Shown piece by piece: positions 35,091 through 44,329 of a stretch of 64,000 nucleotides of DNA (position 1 is the first letter of the stretch; every line of letters begins with the position of its first letter). The notes beneath the pieces were generated by a model. That model did not search any database, was not told the origin of the DNA, and saw only the letters and a list, made by a program, of their open reading frames with translations. The position numbers and the translations under genes are program-made. Origin of the DNA: Myxococcales bacterium (GTDB lineage Bacteria; Myxococcota_A; Polyangia; Nannocystales; Nannocystaceae); the NCBI GenBank assembly GCA_020633335.1, contig JACKDU010000005.1, forward strand, positions 619,830-683,829. The letters are read 5' to 3'.

Positions 35091-36188
35091 CTAGGCGCCG
35101 AGGCGCTCGCGCACCCAGGCGGCCGCGCTCTCGAGGTCGATCCCGCCGCTCACCTCGAAGCAGGGCACGTGGGCGAGCGCGGCGATCAGCGCGGCGTGGG
35201 CGACCTCGTCGGCGGGGGCCTCGAGCGGCCAGAAGAAGAGCCCGAGGCGCTTGTGGAGGAGCGGCAGGAGGTCGGGGCGGGCGCGGAGATCGACCTCGTC
35301 GATCCGCGCCTCGCCGCCGCCCGGTCGCCAGCGGAGGAAGAGCGCGGCCGCGGGGCTCGCCTCGAGGACGAAGCGGCGGTGGCCGAAGAGGCGATCGATC
35401 ACCGCGTCGCGCTTGTCCTCGAGGGGGCGGAGCTCGTCCTCGGGGAGCGCGCCGAAGGCCGCCCGCTCGCGGGGGTCGAGGAGCGGGGTGAGGGCTGGGT
35501 TGTTCAGGATCGTCCCGGGGTTGACTCGCGGGTGCTTGGGGATCCCGAGGATCCGCGGGGTGTCGCCGCAGCCGAGGACCAGGCGGTCGTTGGAGACGAA
35601 GGCGAGCGCCGGCGTGTGGGCCATCAGGTGGAGCGCGAGCGTCGACTTGCCGGCGCCGGAGCGGCCGCAGAGGACGAGTCCGCGGCCCTGGTGGGCGACC
35701 GCGGCCGCGTGGGCGAGCGCGCCGCCGCCCGCGAGCGCCCGGGCCATGAAGCGGTGGTGGAGGAAGTTGATCACCTGATCGGCGTGGTCGCTGAGCGGCC
35801 CGGCGATCACGTCGCTCGTCCGACCTCCCGCCTGGCCCATGAGCAAGGTGACGCCGGTGCGGATCTTGCGGACGACGCGGCCGTCGGCGAGGTCGATCCA
35901 CGCCTCCTTGGCCGGCCGCCCCTTGTCGTCGTGCTTGACCTCGAGGGCCCAGGGGAGCTCGATCGGCGGGCCCGCGAGGGCGACGATCTCGAGGTCCGCC
36001 GGCCCGCTCGCCGCGCTGAGGAGGAACTCGCGGTAGTACTCGCGGAGCTCGGCCATCACCCCGCGATCGTCGCCGCGGATCCGCGCCCGGCAGCCGGGGA
36101 GCGCGAGGTCGAGGCGCTCGAGGGGCGGGCGCGCGGCCAGCAGGCGATCGGCGAGATCACGGCAGGGGGTCGGGGCGCCGGGCTCCAT
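35091..36188 (-). CDS. HprK-related kinase B
   Basis: 365 residues. LVLCGRSGAGKSTLALHLM is a P-loop of the HPr kinase fold, preceded by ALAHAAAVAHQGRG and followed by FVSNDRLVL with the Walker-B-like acidic pair. The N-terminal ~140 residues (EYYREFLLSA, VIAGPLSDHADQVINFLHH) match the extra domain of the TIGR04355-type HprK-related kinase B. That family usually sits in a cassette with CofD-like and ATP-grasp proteins (GAK system); none are present here, so this copy is an orphan. Its target is unknown. Confidence 0.85.
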   Translation of the reverse strand: MEPGAPTPCRDLADRLLAARPPLERLDLALPGCRARIRGDDRGVMAELREYYREFLLSAASGPADLEIVALAGPPIELPWALEVKHDDKGRPAKEAWIDLADGRVVRKIRTGVTLLMGQAGGRTSDVIAGPLSDHADQVINFLHHRFMARALAGGGALAHAAAVAHQGRGLVLCGRSGAGKSTLALHLMAHTPALAFVSNDRLVLGCGDTPRILGIPKHPRVNPGTILNNPALTPLLDPRERAAFGALPEDELRPLEDKRDAVIDRLFGHRRFVLEASPAAALFLRWRPGGGEARIDEVDLRARPDLLPLLHKRLGLFFWPLEAPADEVAHAALIAALAHVPCFEVSGGIDLESAAAWVRERLGA

Positions 36189-36267
36189 CGGCCGGAGGGT
36201 AGCAGCAAGAGGCCCCCGCCGGCCTCGTCGGCGGGCGGGGGCCTGGGCGGGGCCTCCAGCGTGCGCT

Positions 36268-37461
36268 CTAGGCGCGGCCGCGCATCATCCCGTGCCAGTA
36301 CATCGCCGGCAGGAGGTGCTTCTTCATCAGGTACATCGAGAGGCGCTCCTTCGACTGGTCGAAGGGGAAGGTCTCGACCGGCTTGCCGTCGTAGTCGAAC
36401 TCCGCGAGGATGAGGCGGCCGTAGCCGGTGACCAGCGGGCACGAGGTGTAGCCGTCGTAGGCCGCGTTCAGCGGCTGGCCGGCGATCTGGGCGAGGAGGT
36501 TGGCGACCAGCACCGGCGCCTGCTTGCGGATCGCCGCGCCGGTCTTCGAGGTCGGCAGCGACGAGGCGTCGCCGAGGCTGTAGATGTTCTTGAAGCGGTT
36601 GTGCTGGAGGGTCGCCTTGTCGACATCGACCCAGCCGCCCTCGTTGGCGATCGGGCTCTGCTTGATGAAGTCCGGCGGCCCCATCGGCGGGGTGACGTGG
36701 AGCATCGTGTAGGGGAGGACGACGGTCTCGCCGGTGTCGAGGTGGGTGAAGACCGCCTCCTTCGAGGGCCCGCGGACCGCGACCAGGTTGTGCTTGTAGC
36801 GGGTGTCGATGCTCCGCTCCTCGACCAGCTTCTCGAGGGCGATCCGGTACTTCTCGACCCCGAAGATCCGCGGGCCGGCGCTGGCGAAGACGACGTTGAC
36901 CTTGTCGCGGATCCCCTGCTTGCGGAAGTAGTGATCGGCGAGCCACATGATCTTCTGGGGCGCGCCGCCGCACTTGATCGGGGTGTTGGGGTAGGTGAAA
37001 ATAGCGTTGCCCTCGCGGGTCGCCTGGATCGCCTTCCAGGTGGTGTCGACGAGCTCGTAGGAGTAGTTCGAGCAGACGCCGTCGTGGCCGATCGCCTCCT
37101 TGAGGCCGTCGATCGCCCCCCAGTTGATCTGGATGCCGGGGGCGACGATCAGGTACTCGTAGTGGATCTCGAGGCCGTCGGCGGTCTTGACGTAGTTCTC
37201 GTCGGGGACGAACTCGCTGACCCTGTCGCGGAGCCACTTCACGCCCTCCGGGATCAGCGAGGCCATGTCGCGGACGGTCGACTCCTTGTCGGACGCGCCG
37301 CCGCCGACGAGGGTCCAGAGCGGCTGGTAGTAGTGCTTCTCGCTCGGCTCGATCAGGCAGATGTCGGGGCTCTGGAGGGCGTTGGCGAGGCGGGCGGCGA
37401 CGGCGATGCCGCCCGTGCCGCCGCCGACGATGACGAATTGGTGCTTGCGCTTGGTGTCCAT
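36268..37461 (-). CDS. Sulfide:quinone oxidoreductase-type FAD protein
   Basis: 397 residues from ATG 37461; an upstream in-frame start 25 codons earlier is less likely. FVIVGGGTGGIAVAARL is the FAD dinucleotide fold, YLIVAPGIQ and LGDASSLPTSKTG the second FAD site. Three Cys fit SQR enzymes: Cys130 (GVCSNYSY), Cys164 (IKCGGAP) and one in SCPLVTGYG. The protein oxidises sulfide and reduces membrane quinone, for detoxification or energy. The C-terminal LSMYLMKKHLLPAMYWHGM may be the membrane-attaching helix. Closest to the type II (mitochondrial-like) group by its motif spacing. Confidence 0.92.
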   Translation of the reverse strand: MDTKRKHQFVIVGGGTGGIAVAARLANALQSPDICLIEPSEKHYYQPLWTLVGGGASDKESTVRDMASLIPEGVKWLRDRVSEFVPDENYVKTADGLEIHYEYLIVAPGIQINWGAIDGLKEAIGHDGVCSNYSYELVDTTWKAIQATREGNAIFTYPNTPIKCGGAPQKIMWLADHYFRKQGIRDKVNVVFASAGPRIFGVEKYRIALEKLVEERSIDTRYKHNLVAVRGPSKEAVFTHLDTGETVVLPYTMLHVTPPMGPPDFIKQSPIANEGGWVDVDKATLQHNRFKNIYSLGDASSLPTSKTGAAIRKQAPVLVANLLAQIAGQPLNAAYDGYTSCPLVTGYGRLILAEFDYDGKPVETFPFDQSKERLSMYLMKKHLLPAMYWHGMMRGRA

Positions 37462-37692
37462 GGCAGCTCGGCTTCCTGGGCCCCGGGAAAGCAGGACTCG
37501 GGCCAAGAGCCTGGAGGCCCGCCAGAGCCCTGCCAAGCGCCGCTCCTTCGTGGTCGACCTGGAGAGCGCGAAAATTGTGCTGAGGTCTCCGCGCTTGGAC
37601 CGCCGCGTCCATGCAGAAGCTTGCGACGTGTCGCGACGATGCGCGACGCAGCTCTAAGTGTTCGTTTTTCCACGGGAAAACAGCAGACGCAG
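37462..37692. other. Intergenic region upstream of SQR
   Basis: No gene is seen in these 231 bases. An imperfect inverted repeat at 37664-37681 (GTTTTCC and GGAAAAAC read on the minus strand) lies 12 bp beyond the HTTM gene stop and could end its transcript, but no T-tract follows. The stretch is more A/T-rich than its surroundings, as expected for a promoter zone for SQR; no clear -35/-10 pair was found. Confidence 0.35.
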
Positions 37693-39222
37693 CTAGGGAT
37701 CGCAGCGGCGGCGGAGGAGCGTCGTCTCGCTGGCCGCGCGCTCGATCACCGCGGCCTCCTCCCCCGGCGGGATCGTCGCGAGCTCCTCGGGCGAGGGCGT
37801 CGGTCCCCGGCGTCGGCGGAGCTCGACCGACGTCGGCGGTCGCCCGCTGGGATCGCGCCAGGTCCGGCAGAGGTGATCGGCGTGGGCGATCTGCCAGCGC
37901 TCGTTGCCGGCGATCCGGCCGTGGATCTTCTGGCGGCGATCGATGAGCACGTAGGGGTAGCGGCGCTCGCCGATCAGCGCGCGGTCGTCGAAGCTCGGGT
38001 GGCGCGCGCCGTCGGCGTCGATCACGTCGACGAGGAGCCAGGTGCGCTCGCCCGGGGCGTTGGGCGCGAACATCCACCAGAACTGGAGCGACCCGGTGAG
38101 GCTCTTGTAGAGGTGGGCCGCGCGGGCGAGCGGCTGCGGCGGGTCGAGCTTCAGGTGGCCGTGATTGAGCGCGTTGATCAGCATCGCGAGGCTGTGCCAG
38201 GCGATGAAGGCGATGAGGAGGCCGCGACGCCAGGCCGGCGCCGGCGCGCGCGAGGAGGCGGGCGCGGGTGGGGTGCGCCGACGCAGGAGGCGATCGACGA
38301 CGCGGCCGACCTCGTCGCCGCGGAAGAGCGCGAGGGTGGCGACGAGGGTCGTGGGCACGAACCACCCGAGGTTGGCGAGGAGGATCAGCGTGCCGGTGAA
38401 GGCGCAGGCGAGGGTCGCCCAGATCCAGCGCGAGGTCGGCCACGTGAGCCAGCGAGGGAGCGTCGGCCAGAAGCGATGGAGGACGAGCCCGAGGGCGGCC
38501 AGCGGGAAGAGGCGCTCGAACCACCAGGCGGTCCAGGTGGCGACCCGGATCATGTTGTCGCCGAAGATCCTGAGGTAGCCCCAGGGCGGGAAGCGGTGCC
38601 AGCGATCGTTGGCGAGGAGGTTGAAGAAGGAGTCGCCGTGGACGTAGCTCGGGCCGGTCTTCGCCCAGCCGGCGACCGTGTAGGCGACCGTGAGCTGGAG
38701 GATCATCAGCCAGCGCGGCCACGCGGGGATCGGTCGGTAGGTCGCGTTGGCCTCGTCGCCGTCGTCGAGGCGCCCGGCCGCCCGCAGCCGCCGGCAGCGG
38801 CGGAGGTTGTCGAGCGAGTAGGCGGCGCCGCAGCGGCTCACGCAGAGGAGGAAGAGGAAGGAGCCGAGGACCTGCTGGCCGGCGAGCGGCAGCGGGTTGC
38901 GGAGGACGATCGCGATCAGGACGACGAGCGCGATCCACTTGGTCACCCGGGTCCAGAGGCCGAGCGCGAGCGCGAGCGCGGCGAGGGATCCGAGGCCGAA
39001 GATCAGCGCGGCCGCGCCTTCACCGGGGAGGAGGCAGAGGAGCGAGAGGCCCTGGAGCTCGCCGCCGCAGCGGGTCGCCGCCGGGGCGACGCCGGCGTCG
39101 CCGTAGAGGTAGGAGACGTGCGGGAGGAGGCTGGCGAAGTCGCCGAAGACGCAGAGGGCGACGCCGATCCGCATGAGCCCGAGGGTCCGCGGATCCTCGC
39201 GGGCGTCGACGCGGAGCCTCAT
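37693..39222 (-). CDS. HTTM-domain membrane protein (vitamin K gamma-carboxylase-like)
   Basis: 509 residues. The N-terminal ~320 residues have about seven hydrophobic helices with TLGLMRIGVALCVF, LWTRVTKWIALVVLIAIVLRNP and LQLTVAYTVAGWAKTGPSYVHGDS, the pattern of HTTM domains found in gamma-carboxylase relatives. The C-terminal ~140 residues are soluble. The function of bacterial HTTM proteins is unknown; catalytic Lys and His of true carboxylases cannot be confirmed by eye. Confidence 0.82.
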   Translation of the reverse strand: MRLRVDAREDPRTLGLMRIGVALCVFGDFASLLPHVSYLYGDAGVAPAATRCGGELQGLSLLCLLPGEGAAALIFGLGSLAALALALGLWTRVTKWIALVVLIAIVLRNPLPLAGQQVLGSFLFLLCVSRCGAAYSLDNLRRCRRLRAAGRLDDGDEANATYRPIPAWPRWLMILQLTVAYTVAGWAKTGPSYVHGDSFFNLLANDRWHRFPPWGYLRIFGDNMIRVATWTAWWFERLFPLAALGLVLHRFWPTLPRWLTWPTSRWIWATLACAFTGTLILLANLGWFVPTTLVATLALFRGDEVGRVVDRLLRRRTPPAPASSRAPAPAWRRGLLIAFIAWHSLAMLINALNHGHLKLDPPQPLARAAHLYKSLTGSLQFWWMFAPNAPGERTWLLVDVIDADGARHPSFDDRALIGERRYPYVLIDRRQKIHGRIAGNERWQIAHADHLCRTWRDPSGRPPTSVELRRRRGPTPSPEELATIPPGEEAAVIERAASETTLLRRRCDP

Positions 39223-39300
39223 CGGCGCATGATAGCGCGGTGCGCGTCATGGGGCGCGCGTCATGGGCAGGGGGACGGCGCCTTGCTAGGATGCGCGGCG

Positions 39301-39534
39301 ATGCGTCGCCTCCCCGCGCTCCTCGTCGTCTCCCTCCTCCTCGCCTGTGGCGCCCAGAGCGGCGCGGCCTCGGCGGAGCCGCCCGGTGATGACGCCGCGC
39401 CGCCGAGCGATTGCGACTACGAGGTCAAGGGGACCTGTTACAAGGACCAGGCGGCGGCCTGCGAGGCGGCAGGGTGCACGCCGGACAATTGCGCGGTCCT
39501 CGAGTCCTATCCGATGCAGATCGAGTGCAGCTAG
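39301..39534 (+). CDS. Small Cys-rich lipoprotein
   Basis: 77 residues from ATG 39301. Signal peptide with lipobox LLLAC (Cys16) and a mature part of about 60 residues with six further Cys (SDCDYE, GTCYKD, AACEAA, GCTPDN, NCAVLE and a final ECS), enough for three disulfides. Too small for many gene finders. Function unknown; possibly a secreted or surface knot-like protein. Divergent from the HTTM gene. Confidence 0.8.
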   Translation: MRRLPALLVVSLLLACGAQSGAASAEPPGDDAAPPSDCDYEVKGTCYKDQAAACEAAGCTPDNCAVLESYPMQIECS

Positions 39535-39555
39535 CCCCGCGCGGCGAGCGAGCGC

Positions 39556-40755
39556 TCAGAGCCCGACCTGGACCATGATCGCGCCGCGGAGCTCGTCCTC
39601 GCGGCCGCGGAGCGGGTAGACGTCGAGGGCGCCGATCACCGAGACCCAGCGCCAGCCGAGGCTGAGCTGGGTGCGGACGCCGGCGCGCGCCTCCGGGTAG
39701 ACGCGGATCGGCAGGCCGAGGCCGACCCCGAGGGAGGGGAGGAGCGCCATGTGCACGCGGGTCGCCACCTCGCTCGTCGGCACCAGGGTCAGCGCCTTGA
39801 GATCGCTCTCGACCGCCAGCGATTGGATCCACCAGCGGCGGAGGGTGGCGAGCTCCCAGCCCGCCCGCAGGCGCGGGCGCGGGCCCGCGCCGAGATCGAC
39901 ACCGGCGGCGACGATCGGCCCGCCGCGGACGAAGGTGACGTCGCGGCTGATCGACACGACGTCGTGGATCCCGCTCTCGCGGAGGCGATAGCGTTGGCGT
40001 CGGCGGCCGCGGCCGGCGCGGGTGCGCCTCACCGGTCGCTCGACGCTCGAGCTCCACTCGGGATCGGCCCCGTAGGCCCGCGGGAGATCGAGCTCGACCT
40101 CGAGGAGCGCGTCGTCGTTGGCGAGCGGCGAGATGATCAGCCGGGTGAAGGAGTCACCGACGAAGCGCTCCGGGTGGCGGGCGAAGATCGGCGGCTCGGC
40201 GCAGCCGTTGACGCCCTGCTCGAGCACCACCTCCGCGTGGATCGTCCAGACCGCGCTCGCCCCTGGCGCGAGCGTCACCGGGAAGGTGCGCACCGACTCG
40301 TCGGCGCGGGGGTAGGCGCGGCCGGCCCCGAGGACGGCGTCGGTGACCCAGCCCTCGCGCTCCTCGGCGCTCGCGGGCGCGTCGATGCGCGCGCCGCCCT
40401 CGCGGACCTCGACGTCGTCGCCGCTGACGACGACGAGGCCGCGGCCGGCGATCGGCGGCCCCTCGTTGCGGACCTCGAAGCGGGCCTCGAGGGCGCAGCG
40501 GAGCGGGGGGGGGCGCCAACCCGGGTGGGGCGCGTCGCCCTCGTCGCAGCGGAGGGCGAGGTACCGCCCGATGATCGCAAGCTCGGCCCCGGGGACGATG
40601 GGGCCGACGACGTTGGTCGAATCTGGCGACCAGGGCTTGCAGGCCCGAGCCTCGCCGGCCGCGCCGAGCGCGATGAGGAGCCCGGCGAGGGCCGCCGGGA
40701 GCGCGCGCGCCCTCGCCCGCGCTCGCCGCGTCCGTGTCCGCGCCGACCTGGTCAC
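39556..40755 (-). CDS. Exported protein of unknown function
   Basis: 399 residues from a GTG at 40755, 17 bp downstream of the CDF transporter gene stop. Signal peptide ending EARACKPW (Ala-rich core, likely cleavage after ARA). The mature part is beta-rich with FPVTLAPGASAVWTIHAEVVL and a C-terminal pattern (TQLSLGWRWVSVIGALDVYPL, AIMVQVGL) that resembles an outer-membrane beta-barrel end with a terminal Leu. I cannot name a family. Probably an envelope protein. Confidence 0.75.
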   Translation of the reverse strand: MTRSARTRTRRARARARALPAALAGLLIALGAAGEARACKPWSPDSTNVVGPIVPGAELAIIGRYLALRCDEGDAPHPGWRPPPLRCALEARFEVRNEGPPIAGRGLVVVSGDDVEVREGGARIDAPASAEEREGWVTDAVLGAGRAYPRADESVRTFPVTLAPGASAVWTIHAEVVLEQGVNGCAEPPIFARHPERFVGDSFTRLIISPLANDDALLEVELDLPRAYGADPEWSSSVERPVRRTRAGRGRRRQRYRLRESGIHDVVSISRDVTFVRGGPIVAAGVDLGAGPRPRLRAGWELATLRRWWIQSLAVESDLKALTLVPTSEVATRVHMALLPSLGVGLGLPIRVYPEARAGVRTQLSLGWRWVSVIGALDVYPLRGREDELRGAIMVQVGL

Positions 40756-40772
40756 TCGGCCAGGATAGCGGA

Positions 40773-41738
40773 TCACGGGTGGGCGTGCGCGTGGTGGTGG
40801 CCGTGGCCGTGGCCGTGGCCGTGGTGACCGACGTGGGGCTCGTCCTCGTGGAAGAGCGGGCACTCGAGCTGGCGGCAGACCGGCCCGCACTCGTCGATCT
40901 GCAGGGTCGAGTGGACGATCCCGAGCTGATCGCGGAGGGCGGCCTCGGCCCGGCTGAGGAGCTCGTCGCTGGCGATCGCCGGGGTGCGCACGAGGTGGGC
41001 GGTGAGGACGGTCTGATCGCCCATCCCCCAGACGTGGAGCTCGTGGATCGCCGCGACCCCGTCGACCGCGAGGAGGGCGGCGCGGACCGCCGCCGGGTCG
41101 ATCGCCGGCGGCGCGAAGTCGAGGAGCACCTGGGTCGAGTCGCGGAGCACCCGCCAGGCGGAGACGGCGATCAGCGCGGCGATGAGCAGCGAGATCAGCG
41201 GGTCGGCGACGTGGAGGTCCCAGCCCCAGGCGAGGCCGGCCGCGGTGATCGCCCCGACCGAGCCGAGCGCGTCGGCGAGCATGTGGGCGAGGGCCGCCCG
41301 GACGTTGAGGTTGTGACGATCGGCGCGGGCGAGCACCCAGGCCGAGCCGAGGTTGACGAAGAGGCCGATCACCGCGACCACGAGGACCGGGACGGCGGGG
41401 AAGGGCGGGGTCTCGCCGACCAGGTGATCGACCGCGTGGAAGACGATGAGGGCGCAGGCGCCGAGGAGGAGGAGGGCGTTGGTGAAGGCGCCGAGGACCT
41501 CGGCGCGGAGGAGGCCGAAGGTCCGCCGCGGGCTCGCCGGACGGCGCGCGAGCTCGGCGACGACGAGCGCGAGGAGGAGCGCCGCGGTGTCGCTGAACAT
41601 GTGGGCGGCGTCGGAGAGGAGCGCGAGGGAGCCGGCGTAGAAGCCGACGCCGAGCTCGACCACCATGAAGCCGCCGTTGAGCGCGAGCGAGAGGCGGAGG
41701 GCCCGGCGGACGCGATCGCCCTGGTGCTGCGCGCTCAC
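40773..41738 (-). CDS. CDF-family metal cation efflux protein with His-rich tail
   Basis: 321 residues from a GTG at 41738 (an alternative start is 15 codons upstream). Six hydrophobic helices; the HxxxD-type Zn site is visible as SLALLSDAAHMFSD in helix 2 and AHMLADALGSVGA in helix 5. The cytoplasmic C-terminal domain ends in a His-rich tail of about 20 residues of the form HGHGHG. The protein exports divalent metal, most likely zinc or cobalt, in exchange for protons. Convergent genes are absent; an intrinsic terminator of the neighbouring RNA unit lies just upstream. Confidence 0.93.
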   Translation of the reverse strand: MSAQHQGDRVRRALRLSLALNGGFMVVELGVGFYAGSLALLSDAAHMFSDTAALLLALVVAELARRPASPRRTFGLLRAEVLGAFTNALLLLGACALIVFHAVDHLVGETPPFPAVPVLVVAVIGLFVNLGSAWVLARADRHNLNVRAALAHMLADALGSVGAITAAGLAWGWDLHVADPLISLLIAALIAVSAWRVLRDSTQVLLDFAPPAIDPAAVRAALLAVDGVAAIHELHVWGMGDQTVLTAHLVRTPAIASDELLSRAEAALRDQLGIVHSTLQIDECGPVCRQLECPLFHEDEPHVGHHGHGHGHGHHHAHAHP

Positions 41739-41781
41739 CCTGGCTGGTATGCGGCGATCACCGTCCGCGGTCAATCGCCGC

Positions 41782-41811
41782 AAAAAAAAACGAGCGACGC
41801 TGGGTCGCTCG
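41782..41811 (-). terminator. Intrinsic terminator
   Basis: On the minus strand an 8-bp perfect GC-rich stem (arms 41804-41811 and 41791-41798, loop of five bases) is followed by nine T (41782-41790). This is a textbook Rho-independent terminator and the only one of full quality I found in the window. It ends a minus-strand transcript from the right. Confidence 0.9.
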
Positions 41812-41871
41812 CTCGATCTTCCGGAGGTGTCTACCTCTCGACCTGGGACATGGAAGGCTCACTGAACTCGC

Positions 41872-41955
41872 CGCCGAAGTACCCCTACGGTGGCGCACGG
41901 AACCGCGATTTGCGGGGTTGGTCCAGCCCGTCGCCACCGTAGGGGTACTTCGGCG
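41872..41955. repeat. Perfect 24-bp inverted repeat
   Basis: Arms 41872-41895 and 41932-41955 are exact reverse complements, separated by 36 bases that themselves hold a partial AACCGC/GCGGTT hairpin. The arms include CCCCTACGG. Perfect pairing over 24 bp shows selection for structure or a recent inverted duplication. Confidence 0.9.
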
Positions 41956-41968
41956 ATAGCGACGTTCT

Positions 41969-41997
41969 GGAATAGCCTTCCTTGTGAATGTTGTCTG
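41969..41997 (-). promoter_or_regulatory. Candidate promoter of the small RNA
   Basis: Read on the minus strand: CAGACA (41997-41992), a 17-bp spacer, then TATTCC (41974-41969). GACA and TAT match the sigma-70 elements; other positions differ. Start of transcription would be near 41962. Support comes mainly from position relative to the stem and terminator. Confidence 0.4.
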
Positions 41998-42234
41998 GCG
42001 AAACCCTCGGGCTGCGCAACGCCGCCCACGGTGCAGAGCACCTAGCTAGACTCTCTTCCTCGCGGTTGGATCGAGGTCTATCGATAGCACAGCGTGGGGC
42101 GGCGGATCAACCGCCACTTCCGGGGCGCGAGCGACCTCGCCGGCGCGTGGGCAGTTGCGCGGGGCAGCGCGCGACCGGGCAGGGCGCGCCCGCGGCCGCG
42201 CCGACGTTCTGTCCCGAGGGCCAGGTAATCCGGC
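41998..42234. other. Intergenic region without clear gene
   Basis: An open frame on the plus strand starts at 41988 and runs into the antisense of the next gene; its Arg/Ser-rich translation has no protein-like pattern, so it is not called. The stretch contains a TCTATCGATAG-type palindrome near 42078 and a CCGAGGGCCAGG motif near 42205 close to the stop of the gene at 42235. I see nothing else. Confidence 0.4.
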
Positions 42235-42966
42235 CTAGTCGGGGTAGGCGCGGACCCGGACCTCGAGGCGGTGGAAGCCGGCGATCCCGCCGAAGGAGCC
42301 GCCGATGTGCACGACCTCGACGGTCTCGAGCATGTCGGGGAACTTCACCGCCGGCGGCGGCAGCTTCTTGATCGCGTCGGCGAAGGCCTCGTCGAAGGAG
42401 AGCGAGTTGGAGTAGCCGGTCGCCTCGCGGTAGCGGACGTTGATGTCGGAGAGGATCGGCACCGGCTTGCCGGCGGGCGGGAGGCCGAGGCCGGCGCTGC
42501 TCTGGCTGACGCTGGCGCTGGCGCTTACGGGCGCGGGCGCGGGCGCCTGGATCGCCGGCGAGGGCGGAGGGGGCGGCGGCGGGCCGAGGTCGTCGGTCTC
42601 GATGTTGCCGATCTCGACGTCGTGGGAGTCCTCGAGGCTGAGGCTGAGGACGATGTCGACCAGGTCCTCCTCGGTGAATTCGACGGGGACCGCGTCCTCG
42701 CCGTCGACGTGGCGGACCCGGACGTGCTCCGCGGGGCGGCCGATCGAGAAGATCTCGCCGTAGCGGAAGGGGGTGGTCTCGCCGGAGGGCGGGCCGGGGC
42801 GACGGCGCGCGCGGAGCTCAAAGACCGCGGCTTCGTCCTCGTTGACCTGGCCGATGTCGAGGTCGTAGTCGGGGCTGGGGAGCTCACCCTCGGCGATGAT
42901 CAGCAGCTGCGAGCGGGAGTAGAAGGCGTAGATCGCAGTGCGCTTGCAGAGTTGAGCTTCCGACAT
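42235..42966 (-). CDS. Unknown protein with Pro-rich linker
   Basis: 243 residues; ATG 42966 is preceded by GGGAGAAG. An N-terminal domain of ~125 residues with IYAFYSRSQLLIIAEG and FTEEDLVDIVLSLSLED is joined by a Pro/Ala-rich linker (residues ~130-165) to a C-terminal piece (VEVVHIGGSFGGIAGFHRLEVRVRA) that resembles a short beta-hairpin domain. I do not recognise either part. No signal or membrane helix, so cytoplasmic. Confidence 0.72.
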   Translation of the reverse strand: MSEAQLCKRTAIYAFYSRSQLLIIAEGELPSPDYDLDIGQVNEDEAAVFELRARRRPGPPSGETTPFRYGEIFSIGRPAEHVRVRHVDGEDAVPVEFTEEDLVDIVLSLSLEDSHDVEIGNIETDDLGPPPPPPPSPAIQAPAPAPVSASASVSQSSAGLGLPPAGKPVPILSDINVRYREATGYSNSLSFDEAFADAIKKLPPPAVKFPDMLETVEVVHIGGSFGGIAGFHRLEVRVRAYPD

Positions 42967-43215
42967 CTTCTCCCGGTCCTGGCCTGGCTGCGGAGGAGGA
43001 TATCAGGTCAGAGCAGCCCTTGGCCCCCCCGGGTTTCGCGGGTCTCCGGCGGCGCGCGTGGACGCGCCGTGAGGCGGCGTGGGGGGTCGTTTGCGGGGTC
43101 GTTTGCAGGCGATTGAGGGGTCTTCGGGCGCTGGGGGCGCTGGACCACACATCTCACATGCGCCGCCTCGCCGCCGTGCCGGTGACGCCGGGCATTTCGC
43201 CTATCCTCAGGGCGC

Positions 43216-44316
<1,101 letters not shown>

Positions 44317-44329
44317 TCGTCGGCGGGCC

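Larger units (their letters stand above)
41782..41962 (-). ncRNA. Candidate structured small RNA, about 180 nt
   Basis: Between CDF and the gene at 42235 there is a unit with no coding potential but full RNA-gene anatomy on the minus strand. A candidate promoter at 41969-41997 is followed about 7 bases later by a perfect 24-bp stem, a middle region with a small GAGGT/ACCTC hairpin containing a CCTCC stretch, and the strong terminator at 41782. The predicted RNA would be about 180 nt. A CCUCC motif could pair with ribosome-binding sites, but that is speculation. No tRNA, tmRNA or 6S pattern is matched by eye. Confidence 0.6.

Noticed and set aside
41988..42371. 127-residue plus-strand open frame
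   Set aside because: Overlaps the real gene at 42235 antisense and has no recognisable pattern or ribosome site.
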